DNA from: Lachnospiraceae bacterium P6B14
Lineage (GTDB): Bacteria > Bacillota > Clostridia > Lachnospirales > Lachnospiraceae
Length of the DNA stretch: 64,000 bases
NCBI GenBank assembly: GCA_000687695.1
Contig: JHWZ01000008.1
Span: forward strand, 61,408-125,407
Direction: 5' to 3'
Under the pieces are notes generated by a model that made no database searches, had not been told where the DNA came from, and saw only the letters and a program-made list of their open reading frames with translations. Both the position numbers and the translations under genes were made by a program. This document shows, piece after piece, positions 44,627-53,675 of this stretch. Each line of letters starts with the position of its first letter. Positions within the stretch are counted from its first letter, which is position 1.

Positions 44627-44696
44627 CGATAAGGCGCGAGTATGGCTGAGGTATGTATGACTCGTATGCTGCAAAAACTAATGTAGGAGGAAAACA

Positions 44697-47147
44697 ATGA
44701 ATACACCATTATCATGGATAAAAGCTTATGTTCCTGATCTCGAATGCACGGAGCAGGAATATATGGACGCGATGACGATGTCAGGTACCAAGGTTGAGGG
44801 TTACGAGAAGTTCGACGCCGACCTTGACAAGATCATCGTTGGAAAAATAGCAAAGATTGAAAAGCATCCCGATGCGGATAAGCTTGTTGTATGCCAGGTT
44901 GAGATCGACGAGGCAGGCAATTCTGTTCAGATCGTTACGGGTGCACCGAATGTAAAAGAAGGCCAAAAGGTACCTGTTGTTCTCGATGGCGGAAGAGTAG
45001 CCGGAGGCCACGACGGCACAAAGACACCCGGCGGAATCAAGATCAAAAAAGGCAAGCTAAGAGGAGTGGAGAGCTTCGGTATGATGTGCTCCATCGAGGA
45101 GCTCGGTTCATCAAAGGAGTTCTATCCTGATGCAGCTGAGGACGGTATTTATATCCTCAGTGATAATGATACCTACAAGGATGCACCGGTCGGCGCTGAT
45201 GCTATCGAGGTGCTCGGACTTCACGATGCAAACTTTGAATATGAGGTTACATCAAACCGTGTTGACTGCTTCGGAGTTATCGGTATCGCGAGAGAGGTGG
45301 CAGCTACTTTTGACAAGAGTTTTGTCCCGCCTGAGGTCGCATCGAGCGAGAGCGGAAGCGTAAAGGGAGAAAAAGCATCAGATCTTATTGATGTCGAGAT
45401 ACAGGCGCCTGAACTCTGCTCACGTTATATCGCAAGAGTAGTAAAAAATATCCGTCTTGCACCGTCACCTGAATGGATGCAGAGACGACTCGCATCAGCC
45501 GGGATCAGACCGATAAATAACATCGTAGACATAACAAACTATGTGATGGAGGAGTTCGGTCAGCCGATGCATGCTTTCGACTATGACACTCTGGCAGGCC
45601 ACAAGATCGTAGTTCGCAGAGCAAATGACGGTGAGAAGTTTGTTACACTTGACGGTCAGGAGAGAGAGCTTGATCATGATACGCTGATGATATGTGACGC
45701 TGAAAAGAGTGTTGCTATCGGAGGAATAATGGGTGGAGAAAACTCCATGATCACCGATGATGTGAAGACAATGCTTTTCGAGGCAGCATGCTTTAACGGA
45801 ACCAACATCCGTCGTTCGGGAAAGAAACTCGGTATGCGTACCGATGCCCAGGCCAAGTTTGAAAAAGGACTTGATCCGAATACAGCACTTGAGGCTATCA
45901 ACCGTGCATGCGCCCTTATAGAGGAGCTTGATGCAGGTGATGTGGTGCCCGGAGTGGTAGATAAGTATCCCGTTAAAAAGGAGCCTATTGATGTTGCGTA
46001 TGATGTAGATAAGGTAAATGCGCTCATCGGATTTGACCTTACTGAGGATCAGATGTGCGCTTATTGGGAGAAGGTGGACCTTATTCCTGATAAGTCTAAA
46101 AAGACAGTTCATGTACCTACTTGGCGTCAGGATATTCTTTGTATCGCGGATCTCGCAGAGGAGGTTGCGCGCTTCTACGGATATGACAAAATCCCTACGA
46201 CTCTTCCGAAGGGAGAGACGACTATGGGAGGAGTATCGCCTCTTCATGTGGCGAGTGCGGCTATCCGTCAGACCATCGAGAAGTATGGTTTCTCCGAGGC
46301 CATGACATTCTCGTTTGAGTCGCCGAAGGTGTTTGACAAGCTCCTCATCCCGCAGGGTGATAAGCTCCGCGAGACCATCGAGATCGCCAATCCTTTGGGA
46401 GTAGATTACTCGGTTATGAGAACCCTGCCGCTTAACGGTATTCTTACGAGTCTTGCGACAAATTATAATCACAGAAATAAAGACGTCCGTCTCTATGAGA
46501 TAGCAAAGGTTTATCTTCCGAAGGCACTTCCTCTTACGGAGCTTCCGGATGAGAGAGAGATGCTGACACTCGGTATGTACGGAGCGGGAGATTTTTATGA
46601 TATCAAGGGCTGTGTAGAGGAGATTTACGCACTCGGAATCAAGGATATCGTTTCATATCGTCCGAATGCGGACGCGTACCCGTATTTGCATCCGGGACGC
46701 CATGCGGAGATACTTGTCGGAGACGATATGATCGGATATATAGGTCAGATCCATCCGGAGGTTTGTGATAACTATGATATCAAAACGGAGGTGTATGTAG
46801 CTGTTATCGATCTTCCGAAGTTCGCAAGTCATATAGCTCCTGATATTAAATACAAGGGCCTGGCTCGCTTCCCGGCAGTGACTCGTGACATTTCTCTCGT
46901 CATGAAAAAAACAGTACTTGCCGGACAGATCGAAGAGATCATCCGAAACAATGGCGGAAGTATTCTCGAGGACTTCAAGCTGTTTGATATCTACGAGGGT
47001 GAGAATGTAGGTCCGGATGAGAAGTCACTCGCGTATACGATCCGCTTCCGCGCGAAGGACAGAACTCTCGAGGATAAGGATGTTACTGAGGTAATGGACA
47101 AGATATTAAAGAAGCTTGAAGAGAAGGATGTAGTTCTCAGAAGTTGA
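44697..47147 (+). CDS. pheT: Phenylalanyl-tRNA synthetase beta subunit
   Basis: An 816-residue PheT with the N-terminal EMAP/OB tRNA-binding domain (about 40-150, VGKIAKIEKHPDADKL), B3/4 editing domain (about 210-380), B5 domain (about 400-475) and catalytic-like core, ending with the FDX-ACB domain (about 720-816, FPAVTRDISLVM). It partners PheS. Length is usual. AGGAGG lies 7 bases before the ATG. Confidence 0.97.
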   Translation: MNTPLSWIKAYVPDLECTEQEYMDAMTMSGTKVEGYEKFDADLDKIIVGKIAKIEKHPDADKLVVCQVEIDEAGNSVQIVTGAPNVKEGQKVPVVLDGGRVAGGHDGTKTPGGIKIKKGKLRGVESFGMMCSIEELGSSKEFYPDAAEDGIYILSDNDTYKDAPVGADAIEVLGLHDANFEYEVTSNRVDCFGVIGIAREVAATFDKSFVPPEVASSESGSVKGEKASDLIDVEIQAPELCSRYIARVVKNIRLAPSPEWMQRRLASAGIRPINNIVDITNYVMEEFGQPMHAFDYDTLAGHKIVVRRANDGEKFVTLDGQERELDHDTLMICDAEKSVAIGGIMGGENSMITDDVKTMLFEAACFNGTNIRRSGKKLGMRTDAQAKFEKGLDPNTALEAINRACALIEELDAGDVVPGVVDKYPVKKEPIDVAYDVDKVNALIGFDLTEDQMCAYWEKVDLIPDKSKKTVHVPTWRQDILCIADLAEEVARFYGYDKIPTTLPKGETTMGGVSPLHVASAAIRQTIEKYGFSEAMTFSFESPKVFDKLLIPQGDKLRETIEIANPLGVDYSVMRTLPLNGILTSLATNYNHRNKDVRLYEIAKVYLPKALPLTELPDEREMLTLGMYGAGDFYDIKGCVEEIYALGIKDIVSYRPNADAYPYLHPGRHAEILVGDDMIGYIGQIHPEVCDNYDIKTEVYVAVIDLPKFASHIAPDIKYKGLARFPAVTRDISLVMKKTVLAGQIEEIIRNNGGSILEDFKLFDIYEGENVGPDEKSLAYTIRFRAKDRTLEDKDVTEVMDKILKKLEEKDVVLRS

Positions 47148-47187
47148 TTGGTATTTTTGATAATAATTGATAAGCTTAGGAGTAAAA

Positions 47188-47517
47188 ATGAGCAGGAGAC
47201 GCAGCAGAAGACATAAGATACGGTTTTCTGACCGCAGCCATCCGAAGTCAGGTATTCTGTCGACGGGTATGGGTGCGGCTGCTCTGATACTCCTTATTGT
47301 TTTATGCCTGATATCAGGCGCCGACAGAGGCTTAAGCGGTGGGTGGATCGGTGTTGCCGGAATGTGGACTCTGATCCTGTCGATAGTAGGATTTGTCCTC
47401 GCTGTGAGAAGCTACAAGATGGAGGATATCTACAGACTTACACCGATGCTGGGATCGATATTAAACGGTATTGTAGTTGTTGCGATGATGCTTTTATATG
47501 TGAGTGGAGCGGTATGA
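47188..47517 (+). CDS. Small membrane protein (DUF6142-like?)
   Basis: A 109-residue protein with a very basic N-terminus (SRRRSRRHKIRFSDRSH) and three hydrophobic helices (GAAALILLIVLCLISG, GVAGMWTLILSIVGFVLAV, LNGIVVVAMMLLYV). Proteins like this follow pheT in other Lachnospiraceae, and I think it belongs to DUF6142, but cannot confirm it. TAGGAG lies 6 bases before ATG 47188; the frame starts upstream at a TTG without a suitable site. Confidence 0.7.
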   Translation: MSRRRSRRHKIRFSDRSHPKSGILSTGMGAAALILLIVLCLISGADRGLSGGWIGVAGMWTLILSIVGFVLAVRSYKMEDIYRLTPMLGSILNGIVVVAMMLLYVSGAV

Positions 47518-47557
47518 TGTAAATCATTTTGCCACGAATAATAAGTGAGGATAATGA

Positions 47558-48361
47558 ATGCTACCCGGAGTATATGAAGCCAGAAAAAAAGACGGCACTC
47601 TGTATTTCAGATCGTCAATAACATACAAAAATAAGCATATAAGTCTGGGAAGCTATGATAACGAGGAGAGCGCGCACAAGGCGTATTTGGAAGCCGGCAG
47701 GATAACCTCTGATGACCGGATAGATATCGACAGTTATGATCCCGAAAACATTCTTGCGTTTAAAAAATGGATCGTACTTATCAACTATCGTGACAATGAT
47801 ATGTATGTAAAAACCCCGATCTATTTGAAGGAGAAATTCTTTTACTATTACTTCGCGCCCGAGGATTATCTTATCTTTGATTCTGATGATCTTTTTTACT
47901 ACTCGACTCATAGTATCATGCGGCGTGGAGGCCATCTGTTTGTAGCCGATTTCGGAATGCAGGTAAATATTTTATCGCGTTACGGTATCAAAAATTTCGC
48001 GGTACCGGGTAGGGATTATCAGTTTATAAACGGAAACCCTACTGACTTTCGTTCATCAAATCTGAAAGTGATAAATAACTATCACGGAGTCCAAAAAAAA
48101 GAGACCGCAACGAGAGTTTATTATGAAACAAAAATACATGTAAACGGCGACATTTTAGTAGGCCGTTACAAGACAGAAACAGAGGCTGCAGTTGCCTATA
48201 ATAAAGCCGCCAATCTCCTAAAACTAAAAGGGATAAAAAAATCCTTCCCCAAAAACTATATAGTTGATATGGACACAGATTCTTATAAAACAATGCTTGA
48301 CACGATAAAAATTAATGATAATAGTTTGAAAAAGCTGAATATAAGACGCGATATGAAATAA
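47558..48361 (+). CDS. Double-AP2 protein with degenerate HNH region
   Basis: A 267-residue protein. Residues 3-47 (GVYEARKKDGTLYFRSSI ... SLGSYDNEESAHKAYLEA) and about 183-228 (YETKIHVNGDILVGRYKTETEAAVAYNKAA) are AP2/ERF-like DNA-binding domains. Between them, YQFINGNPTDFRSSNL matches the HNH-homing-endonuclease signature HxINGNxxDNRxxNL, but the catalytic His is replaced by Phe. So it looks like a former free-standing HNH-AP2 homing endonuclease that has lost cleavage and kept DNA-binding modules. GAGG lies about 10 bases upstream of the ATG. Role unknown. Confidence 0.75.
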   Translation: MLPGVYEARKKDGTLYFRSSITYKNKHISLGSYDNEESAHKAYLEAGRITSDDRIDIDSYDPENILAFKKWIVLINYRDNDMYVKTPIYLKEKFFYYYFAPEDYLIFDSDDLFYYSTHSIMRRGGHLFVADFGMQVNILSRYGIKNFAVPGRDYQFINGNPTDFRSSNLKVINNYHGVQKKETATRVYYETKIHVNGDILVGRYKTETEAAVAYNKAANLLKLKGIKKSFPKNYIVDMDTDSYKTMLDTIKINDNSLKKLNIRRDMK

Positions 48362-48380
48362 ATACTCTATCCTTATCGCA

Positions 48381-48465
48381 GTTGTGATGATATGTTACGC
48401 AGTCGAGGAGACTTAGCGAACGAAGTTCGGTCCGTCTCCGAGACAAGTACACATATCATAACAAC
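48381..48465. repeat. Family I palindromic element before hisA
   Basis: GTTGTGATGATATGT (48381-48395) pairs with ACATATCATAACAAC (48451-48465). The core TCGAGGAGACTT ... CCGTCTCCGAGA (48403-48442) is identical to the copy before pheS, while the outer arms share nothing with it. Confidence 0.87.
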
Positions 48466-48506
48466 GGAAATATAAACAAAAATATAACAGTATTTTGGGA
48501 GCACAT

Positions 48507-49277
48507 ATGGAATTCAGACCTTGCATAGACATTCATAACGGCGCCGTAAAACAACTCGTAGGCGGCTCGCTGTCCGATGCGGACGGAGCTACGGAAAACT
48601 TTGTCTCGGAACAGCCCGCGTCTTTCTACGCCGATCTGTATCGCCGCAACAATCTAATTGGCGGCCATATTATCCTGCTTGACAAAACAGGCACGGAAGC
48701 GTATGATAAAGACCTCGAACAGGCGAAGAGCGCAATGGCTGCATGGCCGGGAGCGCTTCAGATAGGCGGAGGAGTAAATCCCGAAAACGCCGAGGAGTTC
48801 CTCGATATGGGAGCATCGCATGTGATAGTGACCTCGTTCGTGTTTCAGGATGGAAGGATACGTTATGACAATCTTGACGAAATGAAGTATGTTGTCGGAC
48901 GTAAACATCTTGTCTTGGATCTGTCAGTTCGTAAAAAAGATGATACCTATTACATTGTTACGGATCGCTGGCAGAAGTTTACTGACGAAGAACTCACGCC
49001 TGAACTGATCACATCGCTCAGTTATCACTGCGATGAGTTTTTGGTACATGCTGTAAATGTTGAGGGTACGGGAATGGGTATCGACGAGGATCTGCTTCGG
49101 ATACTCGCTGCGTCGAAAGGTAATCCGACCACCTACGCCGGTGGCGTTTCATCCTTTGATGATATAGAAACAATCCGTGATATCGGCGCGGGACGTATAC
49201 ATTTTACCATAGGCAGCAAGCTTGATATTTTTGGCGGAAATCTTTCATTTGCAGATATAGTTGATTACTCGAAATGA
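48507..49277 (+). CDS. hisA: HisA, eukaryotic-type phosphoribosyl isomerase
   Basis: A 256-residue TIM-barrel ProFAR isomerase (fourth step of histidine synthesis). The N-terminus FRPCIDIHNGAVKQLVGG, LQIGGGVNPENA and TYAGGVSSFDDIETI place it in the eukaryotic-like HisA group rather than the ordinary bacterial one (which begins with IPAIDL and has a shorter loop). No other his gene is adjacent. ATG 48507 follows GGGAG by 5 bases; an upstream TTG adds 4 residues. The gene is preceded by a family I element. Confidence 0.9.
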   Translation: MEFRPCIDIHNGAVKQLVGGSLSDADGATENFVSEQPASFYADLYRRNNLIGGHIILLDKTGTEAYDKDLEQAKSAMAAWPGALQIGGGVNPENAEEFLDMGASHVIVTSFVFQDGRIRYDNLDEMKYVVGRKHLVLDLSVRKKDDTYYIVTDRWQKFTDEELTPELITSLSYHCDEFLVHAVNVEGTGMGIDEDLLRILAASKGNPTTYAGGVSSFDDIETIRDIGAGRIHFTIGSKLDIFGGNLSFADIVDYSK

Positions 49278-49318
49278 GTTAATACTCAATATGGAAAAAA
49301 ATCCGGGAGGAAGGAATT

Positions 49319-50803
49319 ATGGAGATTAAATACAGCAGCACCAGAGGATCCGGCGGGAAAGTAACTGCTTCCCAGGCTATATTAAAAGGCCTCGCTGAAG
49401 ACGGAGGACTGTTTGTCCCTGATCAGATGCCGAGTTTTACGGTGCCGTTAGATAAGCTCGCATCCATGACATATCAGGAAACGGCGTACGAGGTAATGAA
49501 GCTGTTTCTCACTGATTTTACGGAGGACGAGTTAAAGGCCTGCATACGTGGTGCATATGACAGTAAATTTGACACTGATGTCATCGCTCCTTTGGTAAAG
49601 AAGCAGGATGCTTTTTACCTCGAGCTTTTCCATGGAAAAACAATTGCGTTCAAGGATATGGCGCTTAGCATTCTTCCGTATCTTATGACTACGGCTGCAA
49701 AGAAAAACGGGGTTACAAATGAGATCGTGATCCTGACTGCAACCTCAGGTGATACCGGAAAAGCAGCACTTGCCGGTTTTGCCGATGTGCCGGGGACCAG
49801 CATAATCGTGTTTTATCCGAAGGATGGCGTCAGCCCGATACAGGAGAAACAGATGGTTACCGAGCCGGGTAAAAACACCATGGTCGTCGGTGTAAACGGA
49901 AACTTTGATGACTGTCAGACGGGCGTGAAAAAGCTCTTTAATGACTCAGATCTCGCAAAGAGAATGGCAGACAAGGGTTATCAGTTCTCGAGTGCCAACT
50001 CGATAAATATCGGTCGTCTTGTACCTCAGATCGTTTACTATGTATATGCTTACGGTCAGCTTTTAAAGCAGGGTGAGATAAAGTCGGGAGACAAGATGGA
50101 TGTAGTTGTACCTACCGGAAACTTCGGAAACATCCTTGCCGCATACTATGCTAAACAGATCGGGCTTCCTATAGGAACTCTGTACTGTGCATCGAATGAG
50201 AATAAGGTTCTTTTCGATTTCTTCGGATCGGGCACATATGACAGAAAGAGAGAGTTTATTCTTACCAGCTCTCCGTCTATGGATATCCTTATATCAAGCA
50301 ATCTCGAGCGCCTGATCTATAAGATCGCAGGAAATGATGCCGAGAAGAATGCTGCCTTTATGAAGCAGTTAACAGGTGACGGGGAGTATTCGATCACTGA
50401 TGATATGAGAGCTGAGCTTGATTCCTTTATAGGAGGCTTTGCAACGGAGGAGGAGACCGCAAAGGAGATAGCGGATGTATACAAGGATACCGGTTACGTT
50501 ATCGACCCGCACACTGCTGTAGCCTCATATGTATGCAGGGATAAAGCCAAAGCGAAGAAAACAAAGACGGTCATTGCGTCTACGGCGAGTCCGTATAAGT
50601 TTACGAGAAGTGTAATGATGGCTATCGATGCTGATAAGTATGGAGATATGGAAGACTTTGAGCTTGTGGATGAGCTAAACAAGCTCTCAGGGGTAAAGAT
50701 TCCACAGGCTATCGAGAGTATACGTACTGCCCCGATACTTCACGATACCGTTTGTGAGATAGAGGGTATGCTTGATGTGGTGGAGAAAAAGCTCGGCCTT
50801 TGA
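49319..50803 (+). CDS. thrC: Threonine synthase
   Basis: A 494-residue PLP enzyme that converts O-phosphohomoserine to threonine. The N-terminus YSSTRGSGGKVTASQAIL, the PLP lysine in GKTIAFKDMALS, and ATSGDTGKAALAGFAD are signatures of the long (type II) form. GGGAGGAAGG lies upstream. No hom or thrB gene is adjacent, so it is a single-gene unit after hisA (41-base gap). Confidence 0.95.
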   Translation: MEIKYSSTRGSGGKVTASQAILKGLAEDGGLFVPDQMPSFTVPLDKLASMTYQETAYEVMKLFLTDFTEDELKACIRGAYDSKFDTDVIAPLVKKQDAFYLELFHGKTIAFKDMALSILPYLMTTAAKKNGVTNEIVILTATSGDTGKAALAGFADVPGTSIIVFYPKDGVSPIQEKQMVTEPGKNTMVVGVNGNFDDCQTGVKKLFNDSDLAKRMADKGYQFSSANSINIGRLVPQIVYYVYAYGQLLKQGEIKSGDKMDVVVPTGNFGNILAAYYAKQIGLPIGTLYCASNENKVLFDFFGSGTYDRKREFILTSSPSMDILISSNLERLIYKIAGNDAEKNAAFMKQLTGDGEYSITDDMRAELDSFIGGFATEEETAKEIADVYKDTGYVIDPHTAVASYVCRDKAKAKKTKTVIASTASPYKFTRSVMMAIDADKYGDMEDFELVDELNKLSGVKIPQAIESIRTAPILHDTVCEIEGMLDVVEKKLGL

Positions 50804-50950
50804 TAAGAAAGGAACAACAATCCCTAAAAATCGTTATTTTTGACTTGTGGTCATCTGTTGCTCGGAACAACAACATATGGTGGCACGTAACAAATCTATA
50901 AAAAATAATATTAATAAATATCAAAATGTTTAAAAACCTTGGAAACAACG

Positions 50951-50990
50951 AAAACAGGGCGTTTGCGTACGATGCAGACGTCCTGTTTTT
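50951..50990. terminator. Bidirectional-type terminator after thrC
   Basis: AAAACAGGGCGTTTGC, loop GTACGAT, GCAGACGTCCTGTTTTT. A long stem with A and T runs. The region before it (50804-50950) contains a direct repeat GGAACAACAA (50811-50820 and 50864-50873) and otherwise nothing recognised. Confidence 0.75.
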
Positions 50991-51022
50991 GCGTAGAATA
51001 ACTAAAAAAATCAAAAAAAGAC

Positions 51023-51050
51023 TTGCATTTTCCCTTGAATATGTTACAAT
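51023..51050 (+). promoter_or_regulatory. Promoter of the cell-wall hydrolase gene
   Basis: TTGCAT (51023-51028), 16-base spacer, TACAAT (51045-51050), in an AT-rich stretch containing tandem ATGTTACA (51041-51048 and 51051-51058). Confidence 0.7.
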
Positions 51051-51098
51051 ATGTTACAGAAATATTACGTTGGATCGAAAGGGATTAGGTAAGATCAA

Positions 51099-51785
51099 AT
51101 GAGTTTGAAAAGAACTGTTTCATTTTTGCTTGCTATGGTGATACTTGGTTCAGTGTTCACCGTGATGCCGGCAAAGGCAGCTGAGACACAGGTTATTTCC
51201 GGTTGCGTTATCAGTGGTGTATCAAATGCATCTTCTGAGGCAACTGAGGAAGTCGGTGAGACACTCGTTACCGTTAAGGAAAGTGAAGTACCGATGGCTT
51301 CTGCTGAGAAGCTTCTTGCAGATCAGAAGATAGAAGAAGCTAAGAATGCTAAAAAGGAAAAGAAGATCGCTGAGGAGACAAAGGAGTCTGAAAAGAATTA
51401 TGAGAAGGCACTTCGTCTTTTGGCTGCGATCGTTTATTGTGAGGCAGGCGGTCAGTGCTATGCAGGTCGTCTTGCTGTAGCAGCGGTTGTTATGAACCGT
51501 GTAGAGTCAGACGGATATCCGAACACTATCAAGGGTGTTCTGTGGCAGCCGTATCAGTTCGGCCCGATCCGTCAGGGAAAGATGGCTCGCGAGCTTAAGT
51601 ATTATGACCAGGGTCTCTACAAGTATCCGGAGAGAAAGGGCAGCCTGCAGGCAGCAAAGGATATCCTTGCCGGAATCTACACTGTAGAGTACAACGGACA
51701 GACTATCGACCTGAAAAAGTATCACAACTTTAACGGTCATCTGAGCGATGCGAAGATTCGTATTTCCGGTCATGACTTTGCTTAA
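51099..51785 (+). CDS. Exported SleB-like cell-wall hydrolase
   Basis: A 228-residue exported protein. Signal peptide 1-27 (ending AKAA), a coiled-coil/low-complexity linker (60-105, rich in Lys/Glu), then a Hydrolase_2/SleB-type domain (about 105-228): LAAIVYCEAGGQCYAGRLAV with the catalytic Glu, and QPYQFGPIRQG. The family includes spore-cortex-lytic and vegetative wall hydrolases. Nothing here proves sporulation. GAAAGGGATTAG lies before the ATG. Confidence 0.87.
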   Translation: MSLKRTVSFLLAMVILGSVFTVMPAKAAETQVISGCVISGVSNASSEATEEVGETLVTVKESEVPMASAEKLLADQKIEEAKNAKKEKKIAEETKESEKNYEKALRLLAAIVYCEAGGQCYAGRLAVAAVVMNRVESDGYPNTIKGVLWQPYQFGPIRQGKMARELKYYDQGLYKYPERKGSLQAAKDILAGIYTVEYNGQTIDLKKYHNFNGHLSDAKIRISGHDFA

Positions 51786-51793
51786 ATAATTTC

Positions 51794-51822
51794 TTGAAAA
51801 GCTAACCTCTTTGTGATATCAT
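51794..51822 (+). promoter_or_regulatory. glnS promoter
   Basis: TTGAAA (51794-51799), 17 bases, TATCAT (51817-51822), 29 bases before the glnS ATG. The short leader leaves no room for a T-box. Confidence 0.72.
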
Positions 51823-51850
51823 ATAGGATATTGCAAGGAGGTTTTTTTAC

Positions 51851-53548
51851 ATGAGTGAGGATAAGAATATGGACAACACTGAAAAAACCGAGGTTATCTC
51901 GAGAAACTTTATAGAGAATGAGATCGATAAGGATTTGGCAGAGGGTGTTTATGATCACGTGGTAACGCGTTTCCCACCCGAGCCGAACGGATATCTTCAT
52001 ATCGGACATGCGAAGTCTATCGTACTTAATGAAGGACTGGCAGAGGAGTATAAGGGAGTATTCAATCTGCGTTTCGATGATACGAACCCGAGTAAGGAGG
52101 ATACATCCTTCGTGGAGTCGATACGTGCTGATGTTGAGTGGCTCTGCGGAACCAAGCCGCCGGTTTACTTTGCGTCTGATTATTTTGACAAGATGTATGA
52201 GTGTGCGATAAAGCTTATCAAAAAAGGCAAGGCTTACGTATGTGATCTGACTGCCGATGAGATACGCGAGTACCGTGGTACGCTTACCGAACCGGGCAAG
52301 GACAGCCCGTACAGGGACAGGAGCGTTGAGGAGAATCTAAAGCTTTTTGAGGACATGAAAAACGGAGTATATGCTGATGGTGAGAAGGTCCTCCGTGCTA
52401 AGATAGACATGGCTTCACCGAATATCAACATGCGTGATCCGATCATTTACCGTGTTGCTCATATGACACATCACAATACGGGAGATAAATGGTGCATCTA
52501 TCCGATGTATGATTTTGCTCATCCGATCGAGGATGCAGTGGAGGGTGTTACACACAGTATATGTACTCTTGAGTTCGAGGATCACAGACCCCTTTATGAC
52601 TGGGTAGTGAGAGAGTGTGAGTTTGAGAATCCGCCTCGTCAGATCGAGTTTGCGAAGATGTATCTGACGAATGTTGTCACCGGAAAACGCTACATAAAGA
52701 AGCTTGTTGAGGATGGAATCGTGGATGGCTGGGATGATCCGAGACTCGTGACCATCACTGCGCTCAGGAGACGTGGATATACCGCTGCATCCATCAGAAA
52801 GTTCATGGAGCTCTCAGGTGTATCAAAGGCTAATTCATCATCCGATTTTGCGATGCTCGAGTACTGTATCCGCGAGGATCTGAAGATGAGCGAAAGCCGT
52901 ATGATGGCCGTTCTTGATCCTATCAAGGTTATTATTGACAATTATCCTGAAGGTGAGATCGAGTATCTGGATGTGCCGAACAATCAGGAAAACCCGGAGC
53001 TCGGAAGCCGCAAGGTACCATTCGGAAGAGAGCTTTATATCGAGAGGGGAGACTTTATGATCGAGCCTCCGAGAAAATATTTCCGACTCTATCCGGGAAA
53101 CGAGGTCAGACTTATGAGTGCTTATTTCGTGACCTGTGTGGATTACAAGACGGATGCTGACGGAAATGTGACTGAGGTACACGTGACATATGATCCTGCG
53201 ACCAAGAGCGGTTCGGGATTTACCGAGAGAAAGGTTAAGGGAACCATTCACTGGGTTGAGGCTACCACAGCGAAGCGTGCAGAGATCAGACTCTATGAGA
53301 ATATCGTAGATGAGGAGAAGGGCGTGTACAACGAGGACGGATCCGTAAATGTTAATCCGAACTCGCTTACGGTCCTTAAGGATCGTCCTGTCGAGCCGGC
53401 TCTCGCAGAGGCGAAGCCCGGAGATAAGTTCCAGTTCATGAGAACGGGCTTTTTCTGCATGGACACGAAGGATACTACGCCTGAGAATCCGGTATTCAAC
53501 CGCATAGTGTCACTGAAGAGTTCATACAGACCTGATAAACAGGCGTGA
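51851..53548 (+). CDS. glnS: Glutaminyl-tRNA synthetase
   Basis: A 565-residue class I synthetase charging tRNA-Gln directly. The HIGH motif is [26 protein letters not shown] and [14 protein letters not shown] are GlnRS-specific. The place of the KMSKS loop reads [10 protein letters not shown], so the canonical SK is GK, a variant I also associate with other Lachnospiraceae. The C-terminal beta-barrel anticodon domains are complete. AAGGAGG lies 8 bases before the ATG. Its presence means this organism need not make Gln-tRNA by amidation. Confidence 0.95.
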   Translation: MSEDKNMDNTEKTEVISRNFIENEIDKDLAEGVYDHVVTRFPPEPNGYLHIGHAKSIVLNEGLAEEYKGVFNLRFDDTNPSKEDTSFVESIRADVEWLCGTKPPVYFASDYFDKMYECAIKLIKKGKAYVCDLTADEIREYRGTLTEPGKDSPYRDRSVEENLKLFEDMKNGVYADGEKVLRAKIDMASPNINMRDPIIYRVAHMTHHNTGDKWCIYPMYDFAHPIEDAVEGVTHSICTLEFEDHRPLYDWVVRECEFENPPRQIEFAKMYLTNVVTGKRYIKKLVEDGIVDGWDDPRLVTITALRRRGYTAASIRKFMELSGVSKANSSSDFAMLEYCIREDLKMSESRMMAVLDPIKVIIDNYPEGEIEYLDVPNNQENPELGSRKVPFGRELYIERGDFMIEPPRKYFRLYPGNEVRLMSAYFVTCVDYKTDADGNVTEVHVTYDPATKSGSGFTERKVKGTIHWVEATTAKRAEIRLYENIVDEEKGVYNEDGSVNVNPNSLTVLKDRPVEPALAEAKPGDKFQFMRTGFFCMDTKDTTPENPVFNRIVSLKSSYRPDKQA

Positions 53549-53584
53549 TATGAAAGTGCTTGATATTTTTACAAAAACAAACCC

Positions 53585-53613
53585 TTGCAAATAAGCGGGA
53601 AACATAGTATAAT
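53585..53613 (+). promoter_or_regulatory. Promoter of the DUF2225 gene
   Basis: TTGCAA (53585-53590), 17 bases, perfect TATAAT (53608-53613), 62 bases before the ATG. Confidence 0.78.
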
Positions 53614-53675
53614 ATATATTTGCTAAGCATATTGAAAAATAACGCGGTCACGGCCGCATTTACAGGAGGGTACAC

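Noticed and set aside
5257..48465. A CRISPR array or simple terminator explanation for the family I repeats
   Set aside because: Copies are kilobases apart, palindromic and not regularly spaced, which excludes CRISPR. Most lack a T run and two lie within coding frames, which excludes ordinary terminators.
50804..50950. The GGAACAACAA direct repeats as an insertion-site duplication
   Set aside because: No inverted ends or mobile gene lies between the two copies, only 43 bases of unremarkable sequence.
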